Below are positions 9,003 to 18,736 of a stretch of DNA of 64,000 nt, in pieces. The stretch spans positions 496,001 through 560,000 of the forward strand of contig NZ_VTFU01000002.1 in NCBI RefSeq assembly GCF_009192735.1, given 5' to 3'. This DNA is from Arthrobacter gandavensis. Lineage in GTDB: Bacteria; Actinomycetota; Actinomycetes; Actinomycetales; Micrococcaceae. Both the position numbers and the translations under genes were made by a program. Each line of letters starts with the position of its first letter. Position 1 is the stretch's first letter. Below the pieces are notes generated by a model. That model had not been told where the DNA came from and made no database searches. It saw only the letters and a program-made list of their open reading frames with translations.

Positions 9003-9022
9003 TCCCCGGGCCTTCCCGGGGA
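9003..9022 (+). terminator. GC-rich hairpin between mshD and ppk1
   Basis: Arms TCCCCGGG and CCCGGGGA (8 bp) around CCTT, 39 nt after the mshD stop. No T-run, so it could end mshD transcripts or be part of the ppk1 leader. Confidence 0.35.
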
Positions 9023-9060
9023 CGCAGCCCGAACCGCCGCCAGTACTGCAGGGAGAGACC

Positions 9061-11286
9061 ATGGGATCCGATACCGCCGCCGAACCGCATTTCACCTTCG
9101 GGTCGGCAGAGTCAATGTCGGCTCCGCGGGCCACTGAGGACCGGATCGACATACCTGACTTCGGCCCCGCCCTGGTGCCCGAAGGGGACATCAGCCCCGA
9201 ACGGTTCCTGGACCGCGAAATCAGCTGGCTGCACTTCAACGCCCGTGTCCTGGAACTCGCCGAGGACCCCGACCTGTACCTGTTGGAGCGGGTCAACTTT
9301 CTGTCGATCTTCGCGTCCAACCTCGATGAGTTCTTCATGGTCCGCGTTGCCGGCCTGAAACGCCGGATCGCCACCGGGCTGGCGGTGCCGTCCGCCGCGG
9401 GCCTGAGCCCCATTGAGCAGCTTGAACACATTGTCGAGGCCGGTTACCGGCTGCAGCAGCGCCACGCCGAGGTCTTCGCGCGGCAAATCCGGCCCGCCCT
9501 GGCCGAGGAACAGATCCACCTCGTGAGCTGGAACGAGCTCGACGATGCCGCCAAGGCGTACCTGCACCGCCAATTTGCGTCCAAGGTCTTCCCGATCCTC
9601 ACTCCGCTGGCCGTGGACCCGGCCCACCCCTTCCCCTACATTTCCGGTCTCTCGCTGAACCTGGCCGTAGTGGTGCGCAATCCCGTCAGCGGCAAGGAGT
9701 TCTTCGCCCGCGTGAAGGTTCCGGACCAGCTGCCCCGGCTGATCTCCGTGGACGGCCCCCGCGCCGGAAATGTCGCCGGCCGGGTGGCCCGCTTCATTCC
9801 GCTGGAAGACGTCATTGCCGAGCACCTGGACCAGCTGTTCCCGGGCATGGACGTCATGGAGCACCACACCTTCCGCGTCACCCGCAACGAGGACCTGGAA
9901 GTGGAGGAGGACGACGCCGAGAACCTCCTGCAGGCGCTGGAAAAGGAATTGCTGCGCCGCCGGTTCGGACCGCCTGTCCGGCTCGAGGTGACCACAGACA
10001 TCAATCCCAGCATCCGGGAGCTGCTGGTGCGCGAGCTGGGCGTGGAAGAGGACGAGGTCTACGCGCTGCCCGCGCCCCTGGACCTGCGCGGCCTCGCACC
10101 GATCAGCAGGATCGACCGGGCCGACCTGCACTACCCCAAGCAGGTGCCGCACACGAGCCTGCACCTGAAGGAGTCGGAGACCTCCAAACCCGCTGACGTT
10201 TTCGCGGCGATGCGCCGCCGCGACATCCTGCTGCACCACCCGTACGATTCCTTCTCCACCTCGGTCCAGGCCTTCCTGGAACAGGCCGCGGCCGATCCCC
10301 GGGTCCAGGCCATCAAGCAGACCCTGTACCGCACCTCGGGGGACTCCCCCATCGTCGACGCCCTGATCGACGCCGCCGAGTCCGGCAAGCAGGTCCTGGC
10401 GCTGGTGGAAATCAAGGCGCGCTTCGACGAACAGGCCAACATCTCCTGGGCCCGCAAGCTGGAGCAGGCCGGAGTTCACGTGGTGTACGGCATCGTGGGC
10501 CTGAAAACCCACTGCAAGCTCTCCCTGGTGGTCCGGCAGGAAGTGGACGGGCTGCGGCGCTACTGCCACATCGGCACCGGCAACTACCATCCCCGAACCG
10601 CCCGGTACTACGAGGATCTTGGCCTGCTCACCTCCAATGAGCAGGTGGGAGAAGACCTGACGAAGCTGTTCAACCAGCTGTCCGGCTACGCGCCGAAGTC
10701 AACGTTCAAGCGCCTGCTCGTGGCTCCCCGATCGGTGCGCTCGGGGCTGATTGACCGCATCGAGCGGGAGATCGCCAACAAGAAGGCCGGCCTGAACGCC
10801 CGCGTCATCATCAAGGTGAACTCCATGGTGGACGAGGCGATCATCGATTCGCTGTACCGCGCCTCGCAGGCAGGTGTCCGCGTGGACGTCATCGTCCGCG
10901 GCATCTGCTCCGTGCGGCCGGGCGTCCCCGGTCTCAGCGAGAACATCACGGTGCGCTCCATTCTGGGCCGCTTCCTGGAACACTCCCGGGTGTTTGCCTT
11001 TGCCAATGCCGGAGACCCGGTGGTGTTCATCGGCTCGGCTGACATGATGCACCGTAACCTGGACCGGCGGGTGGAAGCCCTGGTCCAGCTGGCCTCACGC
11101 GAGGACGTTGCGGACCTCATCTCGCTGATGGACCGGTACATGGATCCCGCGACGGCCAGCTGGCACCTTGAAAAGGACGGCATCTGGACCCGGCACCACA
11201 AGAATGAAGAGGGGGAACCGCTTCAGGATGTGCAGTCCTGGCTGCTCGCTTCCCGGTCCCGCCAGCGTGCACTCGTCCGCCGTTGA
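9061..11286 (+). CDS. ppk: polyphosphate kinase 1
   Basis: Reversibly makes long-chain polyphosphate from ATP. 741 residues, the usual size, with N-terminal helical domain ([19 protein letters not shown]), head domain and two phospholipase-D-like C-terminal domains. The phosphorylated histidine lies in GLKTHCK and the second active-site histidine in [19 protein letters not shown]. An N-terminal extension of about 45 residues precedes the conserved part. The start at 9061 follows GGGAGAGACC; the frame to 8989 adds untypical residues. mutT1 follows within 5 nt, the same order as in mycobacteria (ppk1-mutT1). Confidence 0.96.
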   Translation: MGSDTAAEPHFTFGSAESMSAPRATEDRIDIPDFGPALVPEGDISPERFLDREISWLHFNARVLELAEDPDLYLLERVNFLSIFASNLDEFFMVRVAGLKRRIATGLAVPSAAGLSPIEQLEHIVEAGYRLQQRHAEVFARQIRPALAEEQIHLVSWNELDDAAKAYLHRQFASKVFPILTPLAVDPAHPFPYISGLSLNLAVVVRNPVSGKEFFARVKVPDQLPRLISVDGPRAGNVAGRVARFIPLEDVIAEHLDQLFPGMDVMEHHTFRVTRNEDLEVEEDDAENLLQALEKELLRRRFGPPVRLEVTTDINPSIRELLVRELGVEEDEVYALPAPLDLRGLAPISRIDRADLHYPKQVPHTSLHLKESETSKPADVFAAMRRRDILLHHPYDSFSTSVQAFLEQAAADPRVQAIKQTLYRTSGDSPIVDALIDAAESGKQVLALVEIKARFDEQANISWARKLEQAGVHVVYGIVGLKTHCKLSLVVRQEVDGLRRYCHIGTGNYHPRTARYYEDLGLLTSNEQVGEDLTKLFNQLSGYAPKSTFKRLLVAPRSVRSGLIDRIEREIANKKAGLNARVIIKVNSMVDEAIIDSLYRASQAGVRVDVIVRGICSVRPGVPGLSENITVRSILGRFLEHSRVFAFANAGDPVVFIGSADMMHRNLDRRVEALVQLASREDVADLISLMDRYMDPATASWHLEKDGIWTRHHKNEEGEPLQDVQSWLLASRSRQRALVRR

Positions 11287-11291
11287 TACCC

Positions 11292-12251
11292 ATGTCCTCT
11301 GACCCTGAAACGTCAACCGAGGCGCCCCCGGACATCAAGGTGGTGGCCGCCGGGGCGTTGTGCTGGCGTACGCGGAACGGCCAGCTCGAGGTCCTCATGA
11401 TCCACCGTCCGCGGTACAAGGACTGGTCCTGGCCCAAGGGCAAGCTCGACGACGGCGAAACCACTCCGGAGTGTGCCGTGCGCGAGGTGCGGGAGGAAGC
11501 CGGGGTGGGCATCCGCCTGGGCATTCCGCTTCCCGCCACCATCTACCCCGTGGCATCGGGGATGAAGATTGTGCACTACTGGGCTGGCCGGATCCAGGAC
11601 GGCAAGCCGGAGCCGGATGGCCGGGAGGTGGACGGGGTCCGCTGGTGCAGCCCCGCCGAGGCCCACGCCGAGCTGACCAATCCCTCCGACCGGCTTCCCC
11701 TGCATGCCCTCGAAGAGGCGCATGCCGAGGACAGGCTCCGAACCTGGCCGCTGATTATTGTCCGTCATGCCAAGGCGAAGCCCCGTTCTTCCTGGACCCG
11801 CGCCGAGGGTGACCGGCCGCTTGCGGCCACCGGACTGCGTCAGGCGCAGGCGGTGTCCCGGCTGCTGGCCGCTTGGCTTCCGGACCGGGTGGTGTCCAGT
11901 CCCTGGGTCCGGTGCGTGCAAACGGTGCGCCCCTATGTGAAGGCACGTTCCGTGAAGTTCAAGACCGTTGATGCGATCACCGAACGCAGCGCCAAACGCA
12001 AGCCGGGCAAGGCGCGCAACGCGGTGGAGGCGCAGATCGACAAGGGCAAGCCCGTGGTGCTGTGTACCCACCGGCCGGTGCTTCCGCTGGTTTTTGAGGT
12101 CCTGGGCCGGCACATGCCCACCGGACTGTCCATTGGCCTGCCGTCCAAGGATCCGTATCTTGCCCCGGGCGAGGCTGTCATTTGCCAGGTCAGCGCCGCG
12201 GACGAGGGAAGAATCGTATCCCTGGAGCGGTTCCGCGCTTTTGACGACTGA
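11292..12251 (+). CDS. mutT1: two-domain NUDIX hydrolase/histidine phosphatase (MutT1-like)
   Basis: 319 residues. The first domain (about 15-145) carries a full NUDIX box, GKLDDGETTPECAVREVREEAG. The second (about 150-300) starts with IIVRHAKAKPR, the catalytic RHG/RHA motif of the histidine phosphatase superfamily. Mycobacterial MutT1 has the same fusion and removes phosphates from 8-oxo-dGTP and diadenosine polyphosphates, protecting against oxidised nucleotides. It follows ppk1 directly, probably in one operon. ATG 11292 was preferred over TTG 11283, which overlaps the ppk1 stop (TTGA); neither has a clear ribosome binding site, so the start is uncertain by three codons. Confidence 0.9.
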   Translation: MSSDPETSTEAPPDIKVVAAGALCWRTRNGQLEVLMIHRPRYKDWSWPKGKLDDGETTPECAVREVREEAGVGIRLGIPLPATIYPVASGMKIVHYWAGRIQDGKPEPDGREVDGVRWCSPAEAHAELTNPSDRLPLHALEEAHAEDRLRTWPLIIVRHAKAKPRSSWTRAEGDRPLAATGLRQAQAVSRLLAAWLPDRVVSSPWVRCVQTVRPYVKARSVKFKTVDAITERSAKRKPGKARNAVEAQIDKGKPVVLCTHRPVLPLVFEVLGRHMPTGLSIGLPSKDPYLAPGEAVICQVSAADEGRIVSLERFRAFDD

Positions 12252-12260
12252 TGAGGGCGG

Positions 12261-12279
12261 GAAGCTAAGCCTAACCGTG
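12261..12279 (+). promoter_or_regulatory. DtxR/IdeR-like iron box before ferritin
   Basis: The 19-mer matches 15 of 19 positions of the consensus TWAGGTWAGSCTWACCTWA; its core TAAGCCTAACC fits fully. It ends 36 nt before the ferritin start. In mycobacteria and corynebacteria the iron-loaded regulator acts on ferritin promoters, so this site likely ties iron storage to iron status. The regulator gene is not in the window. Confidence 0.6.
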
Positions 12280-12303
12280 CTTTTTCCGGAACCGGCAGGG
12301 CCC

Positions 12304-12309
12304 TAGGGT
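12304..12309 (+). promoter_or_regulatory. -10 box of ferritin (leaderless)
   Basis: TAGGGT, followed by 6 nt and then the ATG at 12316. No ribosome binding site fits between, so transcription probably starts at the A of the start codon. Confidence 0.55.
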
Positions 12310-12315
12310 GGGCGC

Positions 12316-12843
12316 ATGACAACTTTCACAGAACTCCTTGAAGCCCAGATCGGCAACGAATTCAACGCCTCGCAGCAGTACGTGGCGATGGCGGTGTTCT
12401 TCGACGGCGAAGACCTTCCGCAGCTGGCCCGCCACTTCTACGCGCAGTCCGTTGAGGAACGCAACCACGCGATGATGCTGGTGCAGTACATGCTGGACCG
12501 GGATCTTCCCGTGCGCATTCCGGGCGTGGCAGCAGTGCGGAACGACTTCAGCTCCGTGGTGGAACCCATCGCCCTGGCCCTGGAGCAGGAGCAGCAGGTC
12601 ACGCGCCAGATCGAAGCCCTCTTCGCGGCGGCACGGGCCGAGGGCGACGCTCTGGGCGAGCAGTTCATGCTGTGGTTCCTGAAGGAGCAGGTGGAGGAAG
12701 TGGCGTCCATGTCCACGCTGCTGACCGTGGCCAAGCGTGCGGACAACCTCTTCGATCTGGAGAACTTCATGGCCCGTGAACGCGTGGGCGACGGCGGCGG
12801 GCACGACGCCGGCGCTCCCGAGGCTGCCGGCGGAGCCCTCTGA
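12316..12843 (+). CDS. ferritin (iron storage)
   Basis: 175 residues of the four-helix ferritin fold. Ferroxidase ligands are visible in IGNEFNASQQYVAMAVFF and VEERNHAMMLVQYM, with EQEQQVTRQIEAL and WFLKEQVEE supplying the later ones. Non-heme ferritin stores Fe(III) and limits Fenton chemistry in the cytoplasm. The C-terminal 20 residues (Gly/Ala/His-rich) are outside the fold. It has a leaderless-type promoter and an upstream iron box. The DUF1648 gene starts 5 nt after its stop, so the two may be co-transcribed. Confidence 0.93.
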   Translation: MTTFTELLEAQIGNEFNASQQYVAMAVFFDGEDLPQLARHFYAQSVEERNHAMMLVQYMLDRDLPVRIPGVAAVRNDFSSVVEPIALALEQEQQVTRQIEALFAAARAEGDALGEQFMLWFLKEQVEEVASMSTLLTVAKRADNLFDLENFMARERVGDGGGHDAGAPEAAGGAL

Positions 12844-12848
12844 AAGCT

Positions 12849-13370
12849 GTGAGCCGGGACGCCGCTGTTCCGGGCGTCCATCCCGGCTGGTACCTGGCCG
12901 CCGGACTCATAGTGGTTCTGGTGGCAGGAGTGGGAGCAGCCGCCTGGCCCTCGCTGCCGGAGCGCCTGCCGGTGCACTGGGATGGCTCCGGCACCGCGGA
13001 CCGCTATGAGGAGAAGTCCTTCGGGACGGTGTTCTTCGGCCCGCTGCTGTCTGCCGGTTTGCTCGTGTTCCTGTATGTAACAGCACTGATTATCCGACCT
13101 TTTCCGCTCAACAACGCCGCTCCGGCCGGCGTTGACGAGCAGGTGCACCAACAGGCCGGCATGGATGCAACGTTGTATTTCCTCGCCCTGACAGCTGTGG
13201 ACTTGTCCCTGCTGGTGGGCTGGATCAGCCTGCGCGGCTGGTTCCTGTCGCCGGACGGCTCGGTCCTGCTGTTTGCGCTGCCCACGCTGGGGTTCCTGGC
13301 CGCGATGGGCGGGGCCGGGCTGCTGGCCAAGCGTCGTTACCGCCGCGTGGTGGCCGAGCTCTCCGCGTAG
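12849..13370 (+). CDS. DUF1648-domain membrane protein
   Basis: 173 residues with four membrane segments (about 15-35, 62-82, 113-133, 140-160). The segment WPSLPERLPVHWDGSGTADRYEEK between the first two is the DUF1648 signature, found in SdpI-like immunity proteins and other small membrane proteins. Start is GTG at 12849, 5 nt after the ferritin stop. Function is unknown. Confidence 0.75.
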   Translation: MSRDAAVPGVHPGWYLAAGLIVVLVAGVGAAAWPSLPERLPVHWDGSGTADRYEEKSFGTVFFGPLLSAGLLVFLYVTALIIRPFPLNNAAPAGVDEQVHQQAGMDATLYFLALTAVDLSLLVGWISLRGWFLSPDGSVLLFALPTLGFLAAMGGAGLLAKRRYRRVVAELSA

Positions 13371-13459
13371 CCATGTCCCCATCCTTCGTGCAGATGAGGG
13401 GATATTCACTCCGGCGGACCAATCCTTCGTGCGGGACGGGAAACAACTAGACTGGTGCG

Positions 13460-14263
13460 GTGACTATTCCTACCCCGTACGAAGACCTGCTCCACGACGT
13501 CATGGCGCACGGGACGCAAAAATCCGACCGCACCGGCACCGGCACGCGCAGCGTGTTCGGCCGCCAAATGCGCTTTGACCTGCGGGATTCCTTTCCGCTG
13601 ATCACCACCAAGCGGGTGCACTTCAAATCGGTGGCCCTGGAACTGCTCTGGTTCCTGCGCGGCGATTCCAACGTGCGCTGGCTGCAGGAGCGCGGCGTCA
13701 GCATTTGGAACGAATGGGCGGATGACGACGGGGAGCTCGGCCCGGTCTACGGCGTCCAGTGGCGCTCCTGGCCGACCCCGGACGGCGGTTCCATCGACCA
13801 GATCGCCAAGGTGGTCGAGAGCATCCGGACCAATCCGGATTCCCGCCGGCACATTGTCACGGCCTGGAATCCCGCCGAGGTGGACAACATGGCCCTTCCG
13901 CCGTGCCACGCCATGTTCCAGTTCTATGTGGCCGACGGCAAGCTGTCCTGCCAGCTCTACCAGCGTTCGGCGGACCTGTTCCTGGGTGTTCCGTTCAACA
14001 TCGCTTCCTACGCGCTGCTGACCCTGATGGTGGCGCAGCAGACCGGCCTGGAACCGGGCGAGTTTGTCTGGACCGGAGGAGATGTCCACATCTACGACAA
14101 CCACGTGGACCAGGTCCGCGAGCAGCTGAGCCGTGAGCCCTACCCCTACCCGCAGCTGCGCCTGGCCCGGAAACCGGAGTCGATTTTCGAGTACACCTTG
14201 GAAGACTTCGAGGTCCTCGATTACCGCCACCACCCGGGCATCAAAGCTCCGATTGCAGTGTGA
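13460..14263 (+). CDS. thyA: thymidylate synthase
   Basis: Methylates dUMP to dTMP using methylenetetrahydrofolate, producing dihydrofolate. 267 residues, near the E. coli length. Catalytic Cys lies in [12 protein letters not shown]; other motifs are [13 protein letters not shown] at the N-terminus, the dUMP-binding [10 protein letters not shown], and [18 protein letters not shown]. Start is GTG at 13460 with TAGACT 6 nt before it and no ribosome binding site: leaderless type. folA follows at 13 nt, the usual pairing, because it regenerates the folate that ThyA oxidises. Confidence 0.96.
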   Translation: MTIPTPYEDLLHDVMAHGTQKSDRTGTGTRSVFGRQMRFDLRDSFPLITTKRVHFKSVALELLWFLRGDSNVRWLQERGVSIWNEWADDDGELGPVYGVQWRSWPTPDGGSIDQIAKVVESIRTNPDSRRHIVTAWNPAEVDNMALPPCHAMFQFYVADGKLSCQLYQRSADLFLGVPFNIASYALLTLMVAQQTGLEPGEFVWTGGDVHIYDNHVDQVREQLSREPYPYPQLRLARKPESIFEYTLEDFEVLDYRHHPGIKAPIAV

Positions 14264-14276
14264 GAGGCGCAACCCC

Positions 14277-14978
14277 TTGAGTTCATCCGTTAAAGGCAAC
14301 CGCTATTTCCCCGTCGCGGGGGAAGGATCCGCCGAAGGCCTGGACCTATCCTCCGCGCTGGCATCGGCCGGAACGCCGGGGACGGCCGGAACGCCGGGGA
14401 CGGCCGGGCCGCTGGTGGGCCTGATTTGGGCCCAAACCCTGGACGGCGTTATTGGGCGCGATGGTGGGATGCCGTGGCACCTGCCCGAAGACCTGGCGCA
14501 TTTCAAGGCGGCCACCGCGGGGCACCCGGTCATCATGGGACGGCGGACGTGGGAGTCTTTCCCACCCGCTTACCGTCCGCTGCCGGGCCGCACCAACATC
14601 GTGGTGAGCTCGAGCGAAACGCTTGCCGATGAGATTTCGCCGTCCGGCGCCGTCGTCGTTTCCTCCCTGGAACAGGCGCTGGACACGGCACGCCACAGCC
14701 CCGGCGGGGAGCAAATCTGGATTGTGGGCGGTGCGCAGTTGTATGAGGCGGCCTTGCCGTTTGCGGACGCCGCCGTGGTGACCGTGATCCAGACAAGCGT
14801 CGAGGGTGACACTTACGCACCCCGGCTTGGCCCGGAGTGGACGTTCGCCGCCGTCAGCCCCGCGGAGGACTGGCACACGGCAGCCAACGGCACCTCCTTC
14901 CGGATAGCCGTGTGGGTCCGCCCACAGAAGCCTTCGGATGACGTCACCGATCAGGACGGCCAGGCAGTCCTGCCCTAA
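14277..14978 (+). CDS. folA: dihydrofolate reductase with N-terminal extension
   Basis: Reduces dihydrofolate to tetrahydrofolate with NADPH. The enzyme core begins about residue 45 (LVGLIWAQTLDGVIGRDGGM, PWHLPEDLAHFK, VIMGRRTWESFP, IWIVGGAQLYE). Ahead of it is a 44-residue low-complexity extension that includes a duplicated GTPGTA unit encoded by two near-identical 18-nt repeats at 14371-14406. Start chosen is TTG at 14277, with GAGAGG 9 nt upstream; starts inside thyA are less likely. If the extension is trimmed by a later start there is no good candidate, as no Met/Val start lies between with a ribosome binding site. Confidence 0.88.
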   Translation: MSSSVKGNRYFPVAGEGSAEGLDLSSALASAGTPGTAGTPGTAGPLVGLIWAQTLDGVIGRDGGMPWHLPEDLAHFKAATAGHPVIMGRRTWESFPPAYRPLPGRTNIVVSSSETLADEISPSGAVVVSSLEQALDTARHSPGGEQIWIVGGAQLYEAALPFADAAVVTVIQTSVEGDTYAPRLGPEWTFAAVSPAEDWHTAANGTSFRIAVWVRPQKPSDDVTDQDGQAVLP

Positions 14979-14987
14979 ACTGGGACC

Positions 14988-16127
14988 ATGACTTTCGCAG
15001 CTACCCCCGTCCCCAGCGTTGGCTTCGTCGGTTGGCGGGGCATGGTCGGTTCCGTCCTCATGCAGCGCATGCAGGACGAAGGCGACTTTGGCCTGATCAA
15101 CCCCGTGTTCTTCTCCACCTCCAATGCCGGGGGCGCCGCGCCGTCCTTCGCCGGGGGTGCGGGGGAACTCCAGAACGCGTACGACGTCGAGACGCTGGCG
15201 AAACTGCCGATCATCGTCACCGCCCAGGGCGGCGGCTACACCTCCGAGGTCTACCCCAAGCTGCGCGACGCCGGCTGGGACGGGATCTGGATTGACGCGG
15301 CGTCCACTCTGCGCATGGATGCGGATTCGATCATCGTCCTGGACCCAGTGAACCGGGACGTCATTGACGCCGGACTGGCCCGCGGAGTCCGGAACTTCGT
15401 GGGCGGCAACTGCACGGTCTCCTGCATGCTGATGGGACTGGGCGGGCTGTTCCGCAACGGCCTGGTGGAATGGGGCACCTCCATGACGTACCAGGCGGCA
15501 TCGGGCGGCGGTGCCCGCCACATGCGCGAGCTGCTGAACCAGTTCGGATCACTGCATTCGGCCGTCGCCGGCAACCTTGCGGATCCTTCCTCCGCCATCC
15601 TGGACATCGACCGCGCCGTCCTGGCCCAGCAAAAGAACCCGGATATGGATTCCTCCCAGTTCGGCGTGCCCCTGGCCGGATCCGTGATCCCCTGGATCGA
15701 TGCGGACCTGGGCAACGGCCAGTCCAAGGAGGAGTGGAAAGCCGGAGCGGAAACCAACAAGATCCTGGGCCGCGAAACCGAAGGCCGGATTCCGTTTGAC
15801 GGCCTGTGTGTCCGGATCGGCGCCATGCGCTCCCACTCGCAGGCTCTGACCCTCAAGCTGACCGAGGACCTTCCGGTTGCCGAGATCGAACGCATCATCG
15901 CAGCTGATAACGAGTGGGCCAAGGTCGTGCCCAACACCAAGGAAGCATCCATGGCCCAGCTGACCCCGGTGGCCGTCAGCGGAACCCTGGACATCCCCGT
16001 GGGCCGGATCCGCAAGCTGGAAATGGGTCCGGAATACATCAGCGCCTTCACCATCGGCGACCAGCTGCTGTGGGGCGCCGCGGAGCCGCTGCGCCGCATG
16101 CTGAAGATCGCCACCGGCAACCTCTAG
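14988..16127 (+). CDS. asd: aspartate-semialdehyde dehydrogenase (E. coli-type)
   Basis: Reduces aspartyl phosphate to aspartate semialdehyde for lysine/diaminopimelate, threonine and methionine synthesis. 379 residues. Catalytic Cys142 sits in [10 protein letters not shown]; other motifs are [18 protein letters not shown] (nucleotide binding) and [13 protein letters not shown]. The long form with these motifs is the enterobacterial type rather than the shorter Gram-positive form, which is noteworthy but not unique in actinobacteria. TAAACT (14976-14981) lies 6 nt before ATG and overlaps the folA stop codon, so asd seems to have its own leaderless promoter inside the end of folA. Confidence 0.95.
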   Translation: MTFAATPVPSVGFVGWRGMVGSVLMQRMQDEGDFGLINPVFFSTSNAGGAAPSFAGGAGELQNAYDVETLAKLPIIVTAQGGGYTSEVYPKLRDAGWDGIWIDAASTLRMDADSIIVLDPVNRDVIDAGLARGVRNFVGGNCTVSCMLMGLGGLFRNGLVEWGTSMTYQAASGGGARHMRELLNQFGSLHSAVAGNLADPSSAILDIDRAVLAQQKNPDMDSSQFGVPLAGSVIPWIDADLGNGQSKEEWKAGAETNKILGRETEGRIPFDGLCVRIGAMRSHSQALTLKLTEDLPVAEIERIIAADNEWAKVVPNTKEASMAQLTPVAVSGTLDIPVGRIRKLEMGPEYISAFTIGDQLLWGAAEPLRRMLKIATGNL

Positions 16128-16212
16128 TTCGCCGGGCTCCGCCGTCGAGCATCCGCAACGCCATCCGCAGGGTAGCCAGCGTGATCAGGACAGCCCCTGA
16201 GCGTACCCGCGC

Positions 16213-17649
16213 TTACTGGGCGTTCTCCCGCTCACTGAAGGTGGCGGCCGCGGGAGCGGCTGTGCCGTGCTCGCCCCGTGTACGGCCAGCCGTTGCCAGG
16301 CTGACGATTACCAGCGCGAGGACGGCAAGCGGCAGTGCAACGACGACTGCGTTGATGTCCACAGACCTGCCGGACGATTCCCAGACAATGGTGGCAATTC
16401 CTCCGACAACCATTCCCGCGATGGCGCCCCACGACGTGGCACGCTTCCAGAACAATGCGGCCAGCACCACGGGTGTGATGGCCACTCCATACATGGTGTA
16501 GGCATACATCTGCAGTGCGAGCACGCTGGGGAAGAATTGCCCCAGTACGTAGGCGAACACCGTTACTGCGACAACAGCCCAGCGGCCGAGCTTCAGGGCC
16601 CTCCGGGGATCGTTGGACGCGTTCCGGCGCTGCATGACGAGGTCGTAGACGATATTGCCGGAGCAGGTGAGCAGGTAGGACGAGCCGGTGGTAACAATCA
16701 GCGCGAACGCTCCCGCAAGCAGAAGGCCTCCGATCCCCAGCGGCACCAAGTCCGTTCCTGCGAGGCCAAGGATTGCCTGGCCGGGATCGATGTCCGGAAG
16801 GAGGAACGAGGATGCCGAAGCAAGCAGGACGATTGTTCCCAAAAGCAATACCGCACCAACGAGGAAAACCATGGTCGCTTTTCGGGCGGTTCCTTCGTCC
16901 TTGCCGGCGGCCAGGCGCTGGTGCATATTCTGGTCTCCGAGGATCAGGAGGAACAGGGGCAGGAAGTAGCCCAGCAGCTGGATCGGGGTGAGCGACCCGG
17001 TGAGCTTCATCAGGGCCGGGTCCAGACGGTCCACGTAACCGCCAATGCCGCCCACGTCATTGATGAACAGGACAACGAGAGTGCCGACCAAGGCACCGAC
17101 GATCATGATGATTGATACAAAGTCGGTCCACGCAACAGACTTTAATCCACCGCCGAGGGCGAGGAAGGTAATGAGGACAGCGGCCACAACTGTTCCCTGG
17201 GCTGTGCTGAGCGGTGTGATCACGCTGAGGATGGCACCGGCACCAGTGAACTGGTAAGCGGTAATACCAACGAATGCCACGAGGATGATCACTGTTGCAG
17301 TGACCCGCACCGGAGTGCCAAAGCGGACCTCAAGCATCTCCGGAATCGTGTGGTGAGACAGCCGCCGCACCTTAGTTGCCATGAAATAAAGGCAGACAAT
17401 ACCGGCCACCGTACCGCCGAAAAAGAATATACCGGCGAAGGGACCGTAGGTGTAGACGAAGCTCGCTCCCCCGATGATGGACCCGGATCCGACAAAGGTC
17501 GCCAAAAGGGTTCCCGCCAGAACAGGCGCCGGAAGGGAGCGGCCGGCAAGCATGAAATCGTCGCCGCTGGCCACTGTTTTTGCCCGGCTAAACCATGCCC
17601 CAATGAGGACCATGAGCAGCACATAACCTACGAGGATAAAAACGTGCAT
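16213..17649 (-). CDS. sodium:solute symporter (SSS family)
   Basis: 478 residues with about 13 membrane segments. Family motifs include the N-terminal GAWFSRAKTVASGDDFMLAGRSLP, the long ALGGGLKSVAWTDFVSIIMI and GDQNMHQRLAAGKDE. Substrate is unknown; family members carry proline, pantothenate, acetate, sugars or nucleobases. ATG 17649 has GAGAGG about 10 nt upstream and matches the family start; the frame beyond adds basic residues only. A palindrome like that in front of the amidohydrolase lies 75 nt upstream, so I infer both are controlled by the adjacent RpiR regulator. Confidence 0.88.
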   Translation of the reverse strand: MHVFILVGYVLLMVLIGAWFSRAKTVASGDDFMLAGRSLPAPVLAGTLLATFVGSGSIIGGASFVYTYGPFAGIFFFGGTVAGIVCLYFMATKVRRLSHHTIPEMLEVRFGTPVRVTATVIILVAFVGITAYQFTGAGAILSVITPLSTAQGTVVAAVLITFLALGGGLKSVAWTDFVSIIMIVGALVGTLVVLFINDVGGIGGYVDRLDPALMKLTGSLTPIQLLGYFLPLFLLILGDQNMHQRLAAGKDEGTARKATMVFLVGAVLLLGTIVLLASASSFLLPDIDPGQAILGLAGTDLVPLGIGGLLLAGAFALIVTTGSSYLLTCSGNIVYDLVMQRRNASNDPRRALKLGRWAVVAVTVFAYVLGQFFPSVLALQMYAYTMYGVAITPVVLAALFWKRATSWGAIAGMVVGGIATIVWESSGRSVDINAVVVALPLAVLALVIVSLATAGRTRGEHGTAAPAAATFSERENAQ

Positions 17650-17723
17650 TGGTTGCAAACCTCTCGCTGACGTCCGGCCAAAACGCCGGTACTCAATGCA
17701 GTCTCGCCTCAGCAACCGCGATA

Positions 17724-17739
17724 TGCAATAGATGTTGCA
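17724..17739. promoter_or_regulatory. operator palindrome upstream of the symporter
   Basis: TGCAATA-GA-TGTTGCA, a 7-2-7 palindrome with one mismatch. It matches the perfect site at 18657-18672 in layout and in 13 of 14 arm positions. It lies 75 nt before the symporter start and 55 nt after the end of the RpiR gene. Its repetition suggests it is the RpiR operator. Confidence 0.6.
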
Positions 17740-17793
17740 CAATCTTTGTATATGACGCGGCCCTGTCCGCGCTGGCCTGGAGCCGGCGGCATG

Positions 17794-18642
17794 TCAGGCT
17801 GGATCCACAAGATCGAGCTCGGCCCAAAGCTCCTCGGTGTCCTTCAAGGCAGCCATGGTTCGGGTCGGGTCGATCGAAGCGAGTTCCGCAAGGAGCGCCT
17901 GGACCACCGCAACTGCCCCGACAGTGGACGGCATAAAACTCATGCCTTCGCTGGGCACGATGAGCGCTTCTTCGGCCAGGTCCGTGATCCCGGTCTGGCG
18001 GTCCGCGATTGCCAGAATCCGGATCCCGCGCTGCTCGGCCACCCTCACCACCTCGGCTACGAATTTGCTCGCACGCCACAGGTTGCAGCTCACCAGCACA
18101 TCGCCCGGGCCCAGCATGCGCAGCCTATTGACCAAGGACGTCCCGTTTGCTGTGTGGAGTTCGATGTCACGCCCCATCCACTGCCCCATGTGCGCCAGCT
18201 GAAAGCCCGCCGCCGCATAGCTTCCCGTCGCAAGGACGATGGCCCTCCGGGCCGACGCGAGGATGGCCGCCGCGCGGGCAATCTGTTCTGTGCTTGCGGC
18301 AGAGGCCAGCCTGGACATGCTTTGGGCATCCAAAGCCAGTGACGTGCCGGCAAGGCCCGACGCGGGAAACGGGCGTTCGTTCAGTAGTTTTTCGGCCGTC
18401 AGGGAGGCGAGGTAGCGGTGCCGTAACTCGGATTTGAGCGCAGACCACCCCGAGAAGCCCAGGAACTGGGCGGCACGGACAACTGTCGCGACGTTGACGT
18501 TCGCCCTCGAAGCGACATCCTGGGTCGACATGAAGGACGCAGGACCGGTATCGCTGCGCAGCACCTGGAGGACTGCCTCTATGCCCGGACTTGCCTTTCT
18601 TCCAAGAGCCAGGCCTTCGAACCAGTCTGCGATCTGTAACAA
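17794..18642 (-). CDS. MurR/RpiR-family transcriptional regulator
   Basis: 282 residues: N-terminal helix-turn-helix about 15-75 (STQDVASRANVNVATVVRAAQFLGF) and C-terminal SIS domain about 125-260, which binds phosphosugars or related ligands in this family (RRAIVLATGSYAAAGFQLAH). It divides a symporter gene and a divergent amidohydrolase gene, so it most likely controls both. Start is TTG at 18642 with AGAGGTGA 8 nt upstream. The likely operator 18657-18672 lies just before this ribosome binding site, implying autoregulation. Confidence 0.87.
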   Translation of the reverse strand: MLQIADWFEGLALGRKASPGIEAVLQVLRSDTGPASFMSTQDVASRANVNVATVVRAAQFLGFSGWSALKSELRHRYLASLTAEKLLNERPFPASGLAGTSLALDAQSMSRLASAASTEQIARAAAILASARRAIVLATGSYAAAGFQLAHMGQWMGRDIELHTANGTSLVNRLRMLGPGDVLVSCNLWRASKFVAEVVRVAEQRGIRILAIADRQTGITDLAEEALIVPSEGMSFMPSTVGAVAVVQALLAELASIDPTRTMAALKDTEELWAELDLVDPA

Positions 18643-18656
18643 CGCTGTTTCACCTC

Positions 18657-18672
18657 TGCAACATCTGTTGCA
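18657..18672. promoter_or_regulatory. operator palindrome between regulator and amidohydrolase
   Basis: TGCAACA-TC-TGTTGCA, a perfect 7-2-7 palindrome in the 94-nt divergent gap. Both sites are followed by a similar TCTTT. The AT-rich TTAATTATTG after it fits a promoter of the amidohydrolase. Confidence 0.65.
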
Positions 18673-18736
18673 TCTTTCGTTAATTATTGTGACTATCGGG
18701 GTAAGGAATGAGCCAGACCACCCTTAGAGGAGCACC

